This document shows, piece after piece, positions 43,166-52,627 of a stretch of DNA of 64,000 nucleotides. Made by a program: the position numbers and the translations under genes. The DNA lies in contig JACKHM010000004.1 in NCBI GenBank assembly GCA_020638995.1, positions 744,001 through 808,000 of the forward strand. Reading direction: 5' to 3'. Each line of letters opens with the position of its first letter. The first letter of the stretch is position 1. The notes beneath the pieces were generated by a model. The model was given only the letters and a program-made list of their open reading frames with translations. It ran no database searches and had not been told where the DNA came from. This DNA is from Planctomycetaceae bacterium (lineage in GTDB: Bacteria; Planctomycetota; Planctomycetia; Pirellulales; Pirellulaceae).

Positions 43166-44482
43166 ATGTCATTGGACTATGCAACACTCAGTGAAGCAGT
43201 GAAGACTGGGGCGGCGTTACGTTGCCGAACAAAACTTCAACCGGCTGGCGGTGAAGGCGACAAAGTCTTCCCGCCGACTTACGCGGGTGCCGTATATGCG
43301 GTCGAGGAGCGGCGAGTGCCGGGACGCGATGAGGCGGTCCGATGCGTATTGATGGATTCCGTGCAGAGTCAAGCCAATCGCTTCGAAGAAGCGCTTCAGG
43401 ATGCCGTCGATGAAGGGCGAATCGAGATTCCCGTGGTCGAAGTCGACTTCGGGGACATTCCAATTGTTGAACCCGGATCAGATGACAAAGGACTGTTCGA
43501 ACCGATCGGACGTGTGACCAGCCTGGAAGCTCCGCATCGGATTGCGGACGCAATTCTTCGCGATAGCGAGCTTGATGGGACGGCGTTCCGCAAGAGCGAC
43601 GAAGGCAAGAAGCTTAGTCAAGCGACCCTTCGCAATGCGACTCCGTTACTCGAACTGTGCCCCACCGCCTTGATATTCGGTATCTGGGATTCTACGGGAC
43701 CGAAGGGTGGGTTGGGTGTCAAGTTTCAACGCGCGTTGGTATCGGAGATTATTGGCATCGACGCGGCGATAGGTTTGAAAACAAGTAGTCGAATGGATCC
43801 CCTTGGGATTCAATTGAAGGCGGGACCCGTATATCAAGGAAAGGATGGAGAATGGACGCTCGAGGAGAAGGGCAACAAGAAGTTAAAGGACGGGAAGCCA
43901 TCGCAAGTGAATCATGGGAATGTCACTCCTGACTTCTCGAGATACGACTCGAAAGCGATCAACAAAATTAAGGATCACACGTTTGACTCTCTAAGAAACG
44001 ATGGGACTCTTCTTGTCTCAAACAACATTAGTCCGGGTGGCGTGACGATCGCCTACGCCGAACAGATGACGGTTCTCTCGTTGCCGGCGCTACGGCGTTT
44101 GCGATTTCCCCTAAATGGCTCGGCAAAGGTCAACCCGAACACCAACTTGGTCGCACAAACAGCACTTGCCGCACTGGGCTTATGCGGCGCAGTTCTGGCC
44201 AGCGAACGGGGACTCGATTTGCGCTCGCGGTGTTTGTTGTGGCCGACGGAGAGGCCAAAGTGGGAACTGCTCGGACAGCCGGGCGACACTACGAAATCGT
44301 TCGAGATATCCGCTGACGAAGCGATCGCCTTGCTCAAGGAAGCGGTCGCCAAGCTGATCGATGCGAAACTGCCGTGGCGCAAGGAGCCGCTGAAGCTGAA
44401 GCCAGCGGCCAAGTTGGTGGAACTAGTTCGCAAGAGCCAGGAACTCGCCGTCTCCAGCAGCGCTGAAGATGGAGGCGAGTGA
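43166..44482 (+). CDS. csb1: Type I-G Cas7 (Csb1, GSU0053 family)
   Basis: 438 residues, ATG at 43166 after AAGGAG. The GSU0053 pattern is visible: LQPAGGEGDKVFPPTY, then RCVLMDSVQSQANRFEEAL, RIADAILRDSELDG, LIFGIWDSTGPKGGLGVKFQRALVSEI and NPNTNLVAQTALAALGL. Csb1 is the backbone subunit that polymerises along the crRNA in the I-G effector complex. One base separates its stop from the csb2 ATG region, so they are co-translated. Confidence 0.93.
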   Translation: MSLDYATLSEAVKTGAALRCRTKLQPAGGEGDKVFPPTYAGAVYAVEERRVPGRDEAVRCVLMDSVQSQANRFEEALQDAVDEGRIEIPVVEVDFGDIPIVEPGSDDKGLFEPIGRVTSLEAPHRIADAILRDSELDGTAFRKSDEGKKLSQATLRNATPLLELCPTALIFGIWDSTGPKGGLGVKFQRALVSEIIGIDAAIGLKTSSRMDPLGIQLKAGPVYQGKDGEWTLEEKGNKKLKDGKPSQVNHGNVTPDFSRYDSKAINKIKDHTFDSLRNDGTLLVSNNISPGGVTIAYAEQMTVLSLPALRRLRFPLNGSAKVNPNTNLVAQTALAALGLCGAVLASERGLDLRSRCLLWPTERPKWELLGQPGDTTKSFEISADEAIALLKEAVAKLIDAKLPWRKEPLKLKPAAKLVELVRKSQELAVSSSAEDGGE

Positions 44483-44483
44483 T

Positions 44484-46127
44484 ATGACGTCACTAACGAT
44501 TGGCATCGAGTTTATCACGGGCCGTTGTGTCGCGGCCGACGTTTCGGATCGCGAGCGTGCCGAATGGCCGCCGCATCCAGGGCGAATGTTCATGGCATTG
44601 GCTGCCGCGTGCTTCGAAATGGGCGAAGAGGAGGCTGAAGTCGCGGCGTTGGAGTGGCTCGAAAAACTGCCGCCACCTCAGATCTTTGCCAGCGATGGCT
44701 GCGAACGGTCTCCCGTGGCGGTGTACGTGCCGGTGAACGACAAGGTGACGGCCAACAAGTCGTTGCTTCAATCTGCGCCCGGTTTAAGCCGTTCGAAGCA
44801 AGAACGTGCCTTTCCAACGATGATTCCCGATAACATGGAAGTCGCGTTCGTGTGGCCGGACGCTTCAGGAGCGGAGTCGCACATCGAAGCATTACAGCGA
44901 GTTTGTGCGAACGTGATTCGTGTTGGACACTCGTCGTCGCTGGTGCGGGCATGGGCGACGCTCGACGCGCCGGCGGCTTCCGGTTCGCCATGGCATCCGA
45001 CACGAGGAGTTTCGCAGATCAGCGTCCGAGTTGCGGGCGAAGGCGAGTTCGCTCGGCTGCGAGTTGCTTGCGGTGCAAACCGCATCGACAGTTTTATGAC
45101 CTTAGCCGAGATCATTTCTTCGACTAAAGGGAACGAACAAAAGAGTGCCAAGAAGGCATTCGAAGCAGAGTTCGGACAGCCCTACAAGACTGCTCTGCGA
45201 CCGCCCGAGCCGACACCGCCAGTCCTCGGTCTGTGGCAAGGCTATACACGCGAGTCGACCGAGATTGTGGTCCTCGAAGGAGAGCACTTCGATGCCGAAT
45301 TACTAGTGCTCTGCAAGCTGGACGGGCCGAACGTGAGTACGCAAGACACACTTGCATTGACGCGACGCTTGCGCGATGCGGCGATGGCAGCCTGTGAATT
45401 ACAACCACCGCCAGCGTGGTTGAGCGGCCACGAACTGGATGGCAGCGCGACCCAGGAACCTCATGCAGCGTTCCTCGCCTTGCCCTACGTTGGCGGCCCG
45501 TATGCCGATGGCCACGTGATGGGACTGGCCATCGCATTGCCAAAGCGAATTGCGTCTGAAGATCGGGGCCGAGTGTTGCGTGGCCTGTTGTTTGACGAGA
45601 ACGACGAGTCGCGGATCATAGAACTGAAGCTTGGCAATTTAGGCGTATGGACGGTTCGTCTCGAAGCCGACAATGCAGGGCGACAGACTCTACAGAATGT
45701 GACTTGGGTCGGACCAAACACGACCTGGGCCAGCGTGACGCCTGTGGTGTTGGATCGCTTTCCCAAACAATCGCGAACGGAAAACCGGGTCGGCTGGAAT
45801 GCGGAAGTCGCGGAGACGATTGTGTTGTCGTGCGAGCGTGCTGGCTTGCCGCAGCCAATTCAAGTCGAGATCGATACCACTTCGTGGCATCGAGGGGTAC
45901 CGCGGGCGGTTCCAAAGACGCGACGCTTGCGCGAGCGCGCTGACGGAGAAAGAGCGGCGCCCTTGGGAGATGGATATCCGACCATGCCTTCGCGCGTGGG
46001 AAAGCCGTCACGGCCGCAAGTTCACGTGCGGATGAAGTTTGACCAAGCCGTTCGCGGCCCGGTAATCATTGGCGCGGGACGATTCCTGGGTTACGGATTG
46101 TTTAAACCGCTTAGGGTCCACAGATGA
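44484..46127 (+). CDS. csb2: Type I-G Cas5-Cas6 fusion (Csb2, GSU0054 family)
   Basis: 547 residues from the ATG at 44484. The N-terminus TIGIEFITGRCVAADVSDRERAEWPPHPGRMFMALAAA is typical of GSU0054 proteins. The RAMP-like middle and the C-terminal VHVRMKFDQAVRGPVIIGAGRFLGYGLFKPL (glycine-rich loop G-x-G-x-x-x-G-x-G of RAMP proteins) are intact. It combines the crRNA 5'-handle-binding Cas5 role with the Cas6 repeat endonuclease. The repeat palindrome in the array is its expected hairpin substrate. Confidence 0.92.
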   Translation: MTSLTIGIEFITGRCVAADVSDRERAEWPPHPGRMFMALAAACFEMGEEEAEVAALEWLEKLPPPQIFASDGCERSPVAVYVPVNDKVTANKSLLQSAPGLSRSKQERAFPTMIPDNMEVAFVWPDASGAESHIEALQRVCANVIRVGHSSSLVRAWATLDAPAASGSPWHPTRGVSQISVRVAGEGEFARLRVACGANRIDSFMTLAEIISSTKGNEQKSAKKAFEAEFGQPYKTALRPPEPTPPVLGLWQGYTRESTEIVVLEGEHFDAELLVLCKLDGPNVSTQDTLALTRRLRDAAMAACELQPPPAWLSGHELDGSATQEPHAAFLALPYVGGPYADGHVMGLAIALPKRIASEDRGRVLRGLLFDENDESRIIELKLGNLGVWTVRLEADNAGRQTLQNVTWVGPNTTWASVTPVVLDRFPKQSRTENRVGWNAEVAETIVLSCERAGLPQPIQVEIDTTSWHRGVPRAVPKTRRLRERADGERAAPLGDGYPTMPSRVGKPSRPQVHVRMKFDQAVRGPVIIGAGRFLGYGLFKPLRVHR

Positions 46128-46173
46128 CATCTCGGCAACGCTAGTTCCTGGACGATGGTGGGAGATCCGGAAT

Positions 46174-46617
46174 ATGTCGACATTCGCGAGCCTACATTAC
46201 CACGTTGTCTTCAGCACGAAGAACAGAATGCGGTACATCGCCCCCCAGTGGGAGATGCGATTGCACGAGTATTTGGGAGGGACCGTGCGAGGCTTGGATG
46301 GATTTCCACAAGGTGTGGGAGGCGTCGAAGATCACGTGCATTTGCTCGTCGGGTTGAAGACCACGCATCGCATTGCCGACTTCATGCGCGAATTGAAGAA
46401 GGCGGCGTCGCGGTGGATTCACGAAGAAATCAGACTTGAGCAATTCGCGTGGCAAGACGGATACGGCGTGTTTTCCGTGAGTGCGACCGCCCGCGATCAA
46501 GTGAAACATTACATCGCGAATCAACGCGAACACCACAGCCGCACAAGTTTTCGTGACGAATTCATCGCAATGTTGGAACGAGCGGGAGTTGAATATGACC
46601 CGAAGTATTTGGATTGA
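46174..46617 (+). mobile_element. IS200-like REP-associated tyrosine transposase (RAYT)
   Basis: 147 residues from the ATG at 46174. FASLHYHVVFSTKNRMRYIAP opens the Y1 transposase fold; VGGVEDHVHLLVGL is the HUH metal site and WQDGYGVFSVS carries the catalytic Tyr. RAYT proteins are domesticated relatives of IS200/IS605 transposases linked to REP palindromes, and short palindromes follow directly at 46618-46938. It interrupts the cas operon between csb2 and cas3 by about 810 bases. Confidence 0.88.
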
Positions 46618-46938
46618 TGGCTGGCATCCCTCCGGGATGCAACGACAGGACGCCTGTGTACCGGAGATGGCGCTGCGCTTATCTCCGGCTAATGGCTATT
46701 ACCGCTTCGCGGTAGCCGTATACACGCCGAAGGCGTATGAGCGGCTGTACCATATAAACGTCGCCAAGACGATTAGCCGCGATTTCCTCCAACCAACGAC
46801 CGTTACCGCCTCGCGGTAGCCGAGTTCCACGCCGAAGGCGTATGAGCGATTAGCCGGAGGTAAGCACAGCGCCACCTCCGGATGAAAGCACAGATACATT
46901 CACATCCCGAAGGGATCACAGCAAGGACTCCAACAAGC
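46618..46938. repeat. REP-like cluster of short hairpins beside RAYT
   Basis: Hairpins seen: GCATCCC/GGGATGC (46624-46640), CCGGAGAT/ATCTCCGG (46661-46688), TACCGC/GCGGTA (46700-46714 and again 46804-46818), ACGCC/GGCGT (46724-46736 and 46829-46841), CCGGAGGT/ACCTCCGG (46854-46881) and ATCCC/GGGAT (46904-46916). The two CCGGAG hairpins face each other as inverted outer units around the repeated inner pair, as in a BIME. No gene in between. Confidence 0.75.
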
Positions 46939-49900
46939 ATGTCCATTCCCGCATCACTCAAACCATTGACGATCGGCGATTTTACCGAGTTCTATTCTGC
47001 GGCGCACGATCACAAACGACCCTTCGCTTGGCAAGAGCGATTAGCCGAGCAGGCCTGCCTCGGACAGTGGCCGGACTACGTGAAGCTGCCAACTTCGAGT
47101 GGCAAGACAGCCGCCATCGATATCGCCGTTTTTGCGTTGGCCTTCCAAGCTTGCGCGGCCAATCGACCGAACGGCATTCTCACGGCGGCGCGACGCATCT
47201 TTTTTGTCGTCGATCGACGCATCATCGTCAACGAAGCGTATCGACAGACTCGCAGAACCGCAGAAGTGCTTTGGAACGCGGTCGCCGCAGACGCACCTGA
47301 TACCAGTTCCATTTTGTGGCGAGTCGCAGCGTGGTTGCGGAGCGTCGCGAACAGTGCATCGGCTCCGCCACTCGACTGTTTCGAATTGCGGGGCGGGATT
47401 TACCGCGACGACGCCTGGGTCCGCTCGCCACTTCAACCCACCGTTCTCACGAGCACCGTCGACCAAGTCGGTTCGCGGATGCTATTTCGCGGGTACGGAG
47501 TGTCCGATCGCAATCTGCCCATCCACGCAGCCATGACCACTTGCGACAGTTTGATCATTCTCGATGAAGTTCATTGCTCGAATCCGTTCCGTCAGACGGT
47601 CGAGGCGATTGCGCGATATCGCGGCGAGCATTGGGCGGAAGAACCGCTGGCCTCACCGTTCTCGCTCGTTCAGATGACCGCTACGCCGCCGCAGCAACTC
47701 GGCGACAAATCGTTGTTCACCTTGAACGACCATGACTACGAAGTGGACGAATTGTTGGAGAAGCGGCACGCCTGCTCGAAGCCCATCACGCTCGATCGTG
47801 ACACTGCGGCAAAGGGCAAGTCGCTGCCCAGCAAGCTGGCCGCGTCGCTGGTCAAACATGCCCACGCCTTAGCCGAGGCGGGATGTAAGAAAATTGCCAT
47901 TGTTGTAAATCGCGTGGCCATTGCTCGCGAGGCGTTTAAGCTGCTCGATGCCAAGCACGGCAAGAGCGCTTCGTTGATGATCGGCCGCATGCGACCGATC
48001 GATCGCGAGCAGCTAACCACCGAATTGCAACAAAAATTCGGATCGGGTGTTGACGTCACGTTCGACGAGCCACAGTTTGTCGTCGCCACACAATGTTTGG
48101 AGGTAGGTGCGGATCTGGATTTCGATGGCATGGTCAGTCAGTGTGCGAGCCTCGATGCATTGCGTCAACGATTCGGCAGGCTGAACCGCTTGGGCAACGC
48201 GCCTCACGCGCGCGGTGTGATCGTGGCGGCGGAAGGCGATGTGCAGCCCGAGGACAAGCTGAGCGACGACAAACCGCTCGATCCGGTGTATGGAAACGCC
48301 TTGGCACGCACGTGGCTATGGCTGAACGATGTAATGGATGAACGCGGCGAAGTCGATTTCGGGATCAAACCATTCGACGCATTGCTGCGGCAGCACGATC
48401 CGGATCTTGTCCGACTCGCCGCTCCGTCGCCGGATGCGACGGTGTTGATGCCGGCTCACCTAGACATGCTTTGTCAAACAAGCCCGCGTCCGGCACTGGA
48501 GCCGGACATCGCCGCATACCTGCACGGCCCGCAACCGCCTAGGGCAGAAGTGCTGGTGTGCTGGCGGGCGGACCTAGACGTACACGCTACTGTCGATCGA
48601 ACAAACTCGTGGAGCAAAGCAGTGGCGGTCTGTCCGCCCACGTCGATCGAATGTTTGAGTGTGCCGTTGTTCCTAGTCAAGAAATGGTTGCGGGGCGAGT
48701 CGCTGATCGACACGACAAGCGATGTGTTGGGCGAAATCGAAGAAGAGGAGTCTCCTTCCAAAACCAAGGCCGACTCGCACGGGCGATGTGGCTTGGTGTG
48801 GAAGGGCCAGCCGAAACGCACTTCACATCGACGTAAAATGGGCGAAGCGAACGTGAGGAGCGAGTCAAGCTTCGTCGTACACGGAGGGAATCTTGATCGC
48901 TTGCGACCAAACTCGACGCTGGTGCTTCCGGCCGAGTTCGGCGGCTGGCATTGCTTTGGCCACATCCCCAACGCACCGAGCGAACCCGATCCCGACGCTT
49001 GGCGGCAGGCGGGCAATGAGTCGAGAGAACACGCCTCAGATTCAGCGAACGAGGCCGCTCGCATTGACGTAGCGGATCAAGCGTTCTCCCAAAGCCAAGC
49101 GCGAGCGATTTTGCGAGTTCATCCAAAGCTGTCTCCAATGGACTGCGTTAGAGAGCTATTCGATGCCTTGCTGCCCTTGGTGAGCAACCAGGAAGCTGAC
49201 ATTAACGCCGAGTGGAAAGCGACAACGGCGGCAATCCAACAATCTGAAAATGCGGATGAAAGTGAAAGAGCAGACTCTTGGGCAAGTTGGATCGCACTCC
49301 ACCGCCGGCGCTTACTTACGATAGCCGGGACACCAACGCGCTATCCTGCCGGCATCGCATGGACAACGAAGTTGGATACCAAGAACTTGCCCGGTATGCC
49401 GCGTCTCCGACTTGCATCATTTGGCGATGATGAAGACTCCCTAAGTGAAACGGGGCGTCTATCGCTAATTAAGCACTTGGCCGACGTATTCGCTGAAGCG
49501 ACTCGGATCGCGGAAGCAAGTTCGCTCCCCGAGCCCTTGCAGAATGCGATCACGACTGCGGCAAAACTGCACGACATTGGCAAAGTCGATCCACGTTTTC
49601 AGGCACTGTTGCTTGGCAAGCCGGTCAGCGTCGCTCAAATGCAGAGAACTCTGTGGGCAAAGTCCGATTCGTTGGGCGGGCCAAAAACGGGTGAATTGCC
49701 TACTGGTTTCCGGCATGAGATGCTGTCCGTCGACTTGCTACATCGATTTGACGATGGCAGCGTCGGCGAGCGAGAACTTTTAGCTCACGTCGTTGCCGCT
49801 CATCATGGTTACGCACGGCCTTTGGCACCCGTAAGCGTTGACGAAAGTCTACCAGGGTTCAACTTGGATGCATTCCGAGCGACTGCCGTTTCCCACGACG

Positions 49901-51045
49901 AGCGTGCCAACTGGAAGCCCTCGTATCGACTCGACTCGGGCATCGCCGAGCGATTCTGGACCATGAATCGTCGCTTCGGATGGTGGGGCGTCGCCTACCT
50001 GGAGTCGATGTTGCGATTGGCGGATTGGGCGGCAAGTGCTTCGCCAAATCAAGGCGACGTCACAGCGTTCGCGCTTTCGACTCCGTCCGCCACGGACTCG
50101 GCGGCGGCTCCGACCATCGATCGTCACGAAATCGTACTGACCGGAATCGACGGCAGCCGACCACTAGGCTTCCTCGCCGCGTTGGGCACATTCCGAACGC
50201 TCGGCGACGGCCCGGACGGCGCGACGCTGCGCTTCTCGTGGCGTTGTCAGCAAGGTGCTTGGCGCCCGGTGATATCATCTTCCGGCAACGAGTCGTTCGA
50301 CCAAGAGTCCCTTGTCGAAGTGTTGATGCAGAAGCTTGCCTGCAAGAGCGAGCATCCATCACTTAGGCTGGCCGATCTGGTCACGACAGGAGAACAGAGC
50401 AACACCCGGCGCGAAACATTTCAGCGAATTGCAGCGAACTCCTCCCTGCAGGATCGCGGTGACGCAGAATGGATGAGTTGCAATGGTTCCGACGCGGCGA
50501 TACCAAAAGCGATCTCGCAATTGCAGACATCTCGCCGCGACAATCACCCGAAGGCGATTATAAGGCTGCTTCGAGAAACCACGAGCGAGCACCTGACTCG
50601 CACCTTGTTTGCTGCATGGGACTACGCTGATCCGACCGACGGCGTCTCGCTGCATCTTGAGCCGCGCGAAGATCGTCGTCATGCCTATCAGTGGCACACC
50701 CCCAGCGGTGATCCAACTCGCAAGACGAGTGGCGGGATGATTGGTGCAAATCGGCTCGCGTTGGAGGCTTGGCCGTGGTTTCAATCGCTTGCAGCTGGAG
50801 ATCGCTTAAGGACGGTCGGCTTTCGCGGTACGCGCGTCTCGGGCACTTGCCTGACGTGGCCGATCTGGAACGTGCCTGTCGCCGGGGCCGTAATTCCCAC
50901 CCTGCTGTCGCATCGAGGAGTACAGGGAGCTGACTTTGACCGTGACCAGATTCTGCCGATCGGTATTCCGACTGTCTATCAGTGCCAACGAATTCTCGTC
51001 GGCAAGACACCGAATCTCACTTCGGCGAAAGCCGTACTCACGTAA
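46939..51045 (+). CDS. cas3: Cas3 helicase-HD nuclease with Cas8-like C-terminal extension (type I-G)
   Basis: 1368 residues from the ATG at 46939 (AAGGA upstream). Helicase: KLPTSSGKTAAID (Walker A, about 50-60), IILDEVHC (Walker B near 209), MTATPP, and QCLEVGADLDFDGMVSQCASLDALRQRFGRLNR. The HD nuclease comes second, as is usual for I-G: AAKLHDIGKVDPRF (H and D near 878), GFRHEMLS, HVVAAHHGY. From about residue 1058 a further 310 residues follow, beginning HEIVLTGIDGSRPLGFLAALGTFR, a segment like the start of Cas8/Csx17-type subunits, and ending VGKTPNLTSAKAV. This extension may supply the large-subunit role. Confidence 0.9.
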   Translation: MSIPASLKPLTIGDFTEFYSAAHDHKRPFAWQERLAEQACLGQWPDYVKLPTSSGKTAAIDIAVFALAFQACAANRPNGILTAARRIFFVVDRRIIVNEAYRQTRRTAEVLWNAVAADAPDTSSILWRVAAWLRSVANSASAPPLDCFELRGGIYRDDAWVRSPLQPTVLTSTVDQVGSRMLFRGYGVSDRNLPIHAAMTTCDSLIILDEVHCSNPFRQTVEAIARYRGEHWAEEPLASPFSLVQMTATPPQQLGDKSLFTLNDHDYEVDELLEKRHACSKPITLDRDTAAKGKSLPSKLAASLVKHAHALAEAGCKKIAIVVNRVAIAREAFKLLDAKHGKSASLMIGRMRPIDREQLTTELQQKFGSGVDVTFDEPQFVVATQCLEVGADLDFDGMVSQCASLDALRQRFGRLNRLGNAPHARGVIVAAEGDVQPEDKLSDDKPLDPVYGNALARTWLWLNDVMDERGEVDFGIKPFDALLRQHDPDLVRLAAPSPDATVLMPAHLDMLCQTSPRPALEPDIAAYLHGPQPPRAEVLVCWRADLDVHATVDRTNSWSKAVAVCPPTSIECLSVPLFLVKKWLRGESLIDTTSDVLGEIEEEESPSKTKADSHGRCGLVWKGQPKRTSHRRKMGEANVRSESSFVVHGGNLDRLRPNSTLVLPAEFGGWHCFGHIPNAPSEPDPDAWRQAGNESREHASDSANEAARIDVADQAFSQSQARAILRVHPKLSPMDCVRELFDALLPLVSNQEADINAEWKATTAAIQQSENADESERADSWASWIALHRRRLLTIAGTPTRYPAGIAWTTKLDTKNLPGMPRLRLASFGDDEDSLSETGRLSLIKHLADVFAEATRIAEASSLPEPLQNAITTAAKLHDIGKVDPRFQALLLGKPVSVAQMQRTLWAKSDSLGGPKTGELPTGFRHEMLSVDLLHRFDDGSVGERELLAHVVAAHHGYARPLAPVSVDESLPGFNLDAFRATAVSHDERANWKPSYRLDSGIAERFWTMNRRFGWWGVAYLESMLRLADWAASASPNQGDVTAFALSTPSATDSAAAPTIDRHEIVLTGIDGSRPLGFLAALGTFRTLGDGPDGATLRFSWRCQQGAWRPVISSSGNESFDQESLVEVLMQKLACKSEHPSLRLADLVTTGEQSNTRRETFQRIAANSSLQDRGDAEWMSCNGSDAAIPKAISQLQTSRRDNHPKAIIRLLRETTSEHLTRTLFAAWDYADPTDGVSLHLEPREDRRHAYQWHTPSGDPTRKTSGGMIGANRLALEAWPWFQSLAAGDRLRTVGFRGTRVSGTCLTWPIWNVPVAGAVIPTLLSHRGVQGADFDRDQILPIGIPTVYQCQRILVGKTPNLTSAKAVLT

Positions 51046-51081
51046 GCGGCAGGAGTGTCGAGAGCCTCGACAACAAGGTCT

Positions 51082-51342
51082 ATGACAACTAACCCCATCA
51101 CCGCCTGGCAAACTCGCTTTAGCAAGGCCGCCGATGCGGATCGGTTGAATCTGCTGCGTGAACATTTGCGAAATCTAGGATTGCCTGACGAACCAGAGCT
51201 GTTGCTGAAGGGCACGCTGGTCGAGGAGGATTTGTTCTTTGACTATACCGAGGACGAATTGTCCGTCTGGTTCGACGATTCCCGCTCGCCCTTCTACCTG
51301 TACGTTGATGTAAGTGACCGTGATGAATCGTTGAACGACTGA
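51082..51342 (+). CDS. Small acidic protein after cas3, unknown
   Basis: 86 residues from the ATG at 51082. WQTRFSKAADADRLNLLREHLRNLGLPDEPELLLKGTLVEEDLFFDYTEDELSVWFDD: a helical start, then very acidic. It is tightly linked to cas3 (36 bases) and ends before a hairpin, so it is in the cas transcript. Not a Cas family I know; a small subunit or a mimic of DNA charge is conceivable but unproven. Confidence 0.55.
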   Translation: MTTNPITAWQTRFSKAADADRLNLLREHLRNLGLPDEPELLLKGTLVEEDLFFDYTEDELSVWFDDSRSPFYLYVDVSDRDESLND

Positions 51343-51392
51343 TGGCAAGTCACGCTGCTCTTTGACAATTCGGAAATTGAATCGAGATCAAA

Positions 51393-51430
51393 GGCGACCA
51401 GCACGAGCCGCTTCACTCGTGCTGGTCGCC
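51393..51430. terminator. Hairpin between convergent genes
   Basis: GGCGACCAGCACGAG (51393-51407), 8-base loop, CTCGTGCTGGTCGCC (51416-51430): perfect 15-bp stem between the cas3 transcript and the minus-strand gene at 51443. Likely a bidirectional transcription stop, though no long T-run is present. Confidence 0.6.
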
Positions 51431-51442
51431 ACGCGGTCCAAG

Positions 51443-52024
51443 TCAAAAGAAGTCGTAGAACGAATCGCTGCCCAAATGGACGGCAATCTTGCGGACCAGC
51501 GGCTCTAGTGCTGACGCGCCGCTGATGGAGATCCAGTCATCGACCGAACTGCGATAGCAGAATCGCTCTGCGACAAACAGCCGCTCGTCTGCATCGACCA
51601 ACTCGAAACGCAATTCCGCACTATACCGAGTCTCCGAGGCCGTCCATTCAGCAACTTTTGCTGGCGTGGTACCAAAGATGGCTGCCATCCGCTCTGAGGC
51701 CTCCACCGGATCCGTGTCGGGGACGTAGACCACAATGAAGTTGCGATCGATGATCGTTTGCACGATCGAATAGCTGGAAAGTTCCAGCACAAGCCGCTCG
51801 ACCAACTCCCGCTCGGCTTCGATAATTGACGACGCGCGCCGCAGCCGGATATGCACGAGACCGTCGGCGGGATTCTCAAATAGCTCGTACGATTCGGGCA
51901 GTGACTCGACGAGCTCCGCCTTGTCGGAGTTCTGCTTCCTGGATGCGAAATACTTGGGTTTGCCCGACTTCGTTTTTCCTTGGAAGACGAAATATCGCTG
52001 GCCTCGTCGGTTGACGTATTCCAT
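51443..52024 (-). CDS. Unknown protein within the cas locus
   Basis: 193 residues from the ATG at 52022-52024 (52040-52042 also possible). The start MEYVNRRGQRYFVFQGKTKSGKPKYFASRK is a compact beta hairpin region; the rest is mixed, with LEPLVRKIAVHLGSDSFYDFF at the end. No motif named. It lies in the opposite direction to the cas genes, between cas3 and cas2, so it is probably an insertion rather than a cas gene. Confidence 0.6.
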   Translation of the reverse strand: MEYVNRRGQRYFVFQGKTKSGKPKYFASRKQNSDKAELVESLPESYELFENPADGLVHIRLRRASSIIEAERELVERLVLELSSYSIVQTIIDRNFIVVYVPDTDPVEASERMAAIFGTTPAKVAEWTASETRYSAELRFELVDADERLFVAERFCYRSSVDDWISISGASALEPLVRKIAVHLGSDSFYDFF

Positions 52025-52250
52025 GTCCGGTCTCTGCAACATCTGTGTTGAATGAATTCGCAGAAGTTTACTGCCGCTGCCGGTTGTTGCAATGCGTTTG
52101 CACACGACACGAGCGGTTTTCGCTTGCTTCTCGTATTGAACGGACTAGACTGACGTTCGCTTGGTCGAGGGGGTGTGGCTAGCGTCGAGGAATCGCTGGC
52201 CGATGATCATGGATGGCTCGAACTATTTGCTCCATCTCGGAGGTTCAGCC

Positions 52251-52541
52251 ATGCGGAAGATCTACTTGGTGACTTATGACATTCGCGATGATAAGCGATT
52301 GCGTAAAGTCTTCAAAACGATGAGGAACTGGGGCGATCATCTCCAGTACTCGGTCTTCGAGTGTCAGTTGAATCCCGTCGATCTGCTGAAGCTCAAAGCT
52401 GCGCTCAAAGAGATCATTAACGCGGCACATGATCAAGTCTTGTTCGTCGACCTCGGGCCTGCGGCGGGTCGCGGCGATCGGGTGATCGAAGCACTTGGTC
52501 AGCCCTATGTCTCGATCGCCAGCCCCTGCCTCATTGTCTGA
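52251..52541 (+). CDS. cas2: Cas2
   Basis: 96 residues from the ATG at 52251 (GGAGG upstream); a longer TTG frame is unlikely. MRKIYLVTYDIRDDKRLRKVFKTMRNWGDHLQYSVFECQLNP is the Cas2 ferredoxin-like fold with the Asp of YDI and the SVFEC strand. It forms the adaptation complex with Cas1. It precedes the cas4-cas1 fusion. Confidence 0.95.
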   Translation: MRKIYLVTYDIRDDKRLRKVFKTMRNWGDHLQYSVFECQLNPVDLLKLKAALKEIINAAHDQVLFVDLGPAAGRGDRVIEALGQPYVSIASPCLIV

Positions 52542-52627
52542 AGTGGCGATCCGGCCCGGCGCGATGTTCGATCGCGCAGGAATGTCGTCCGGACGCATCC
52601 ACTGCTTTGCAACTTGGGAGTCGCATC

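Noticed and set aside
51356..51392. TTTGACAATT sequence that looks like a CRISPR leader promoter
   Set aside because: No repeats follow; the array lies 3.4 kb away. It may be a promoter, but no -10 box is clear.
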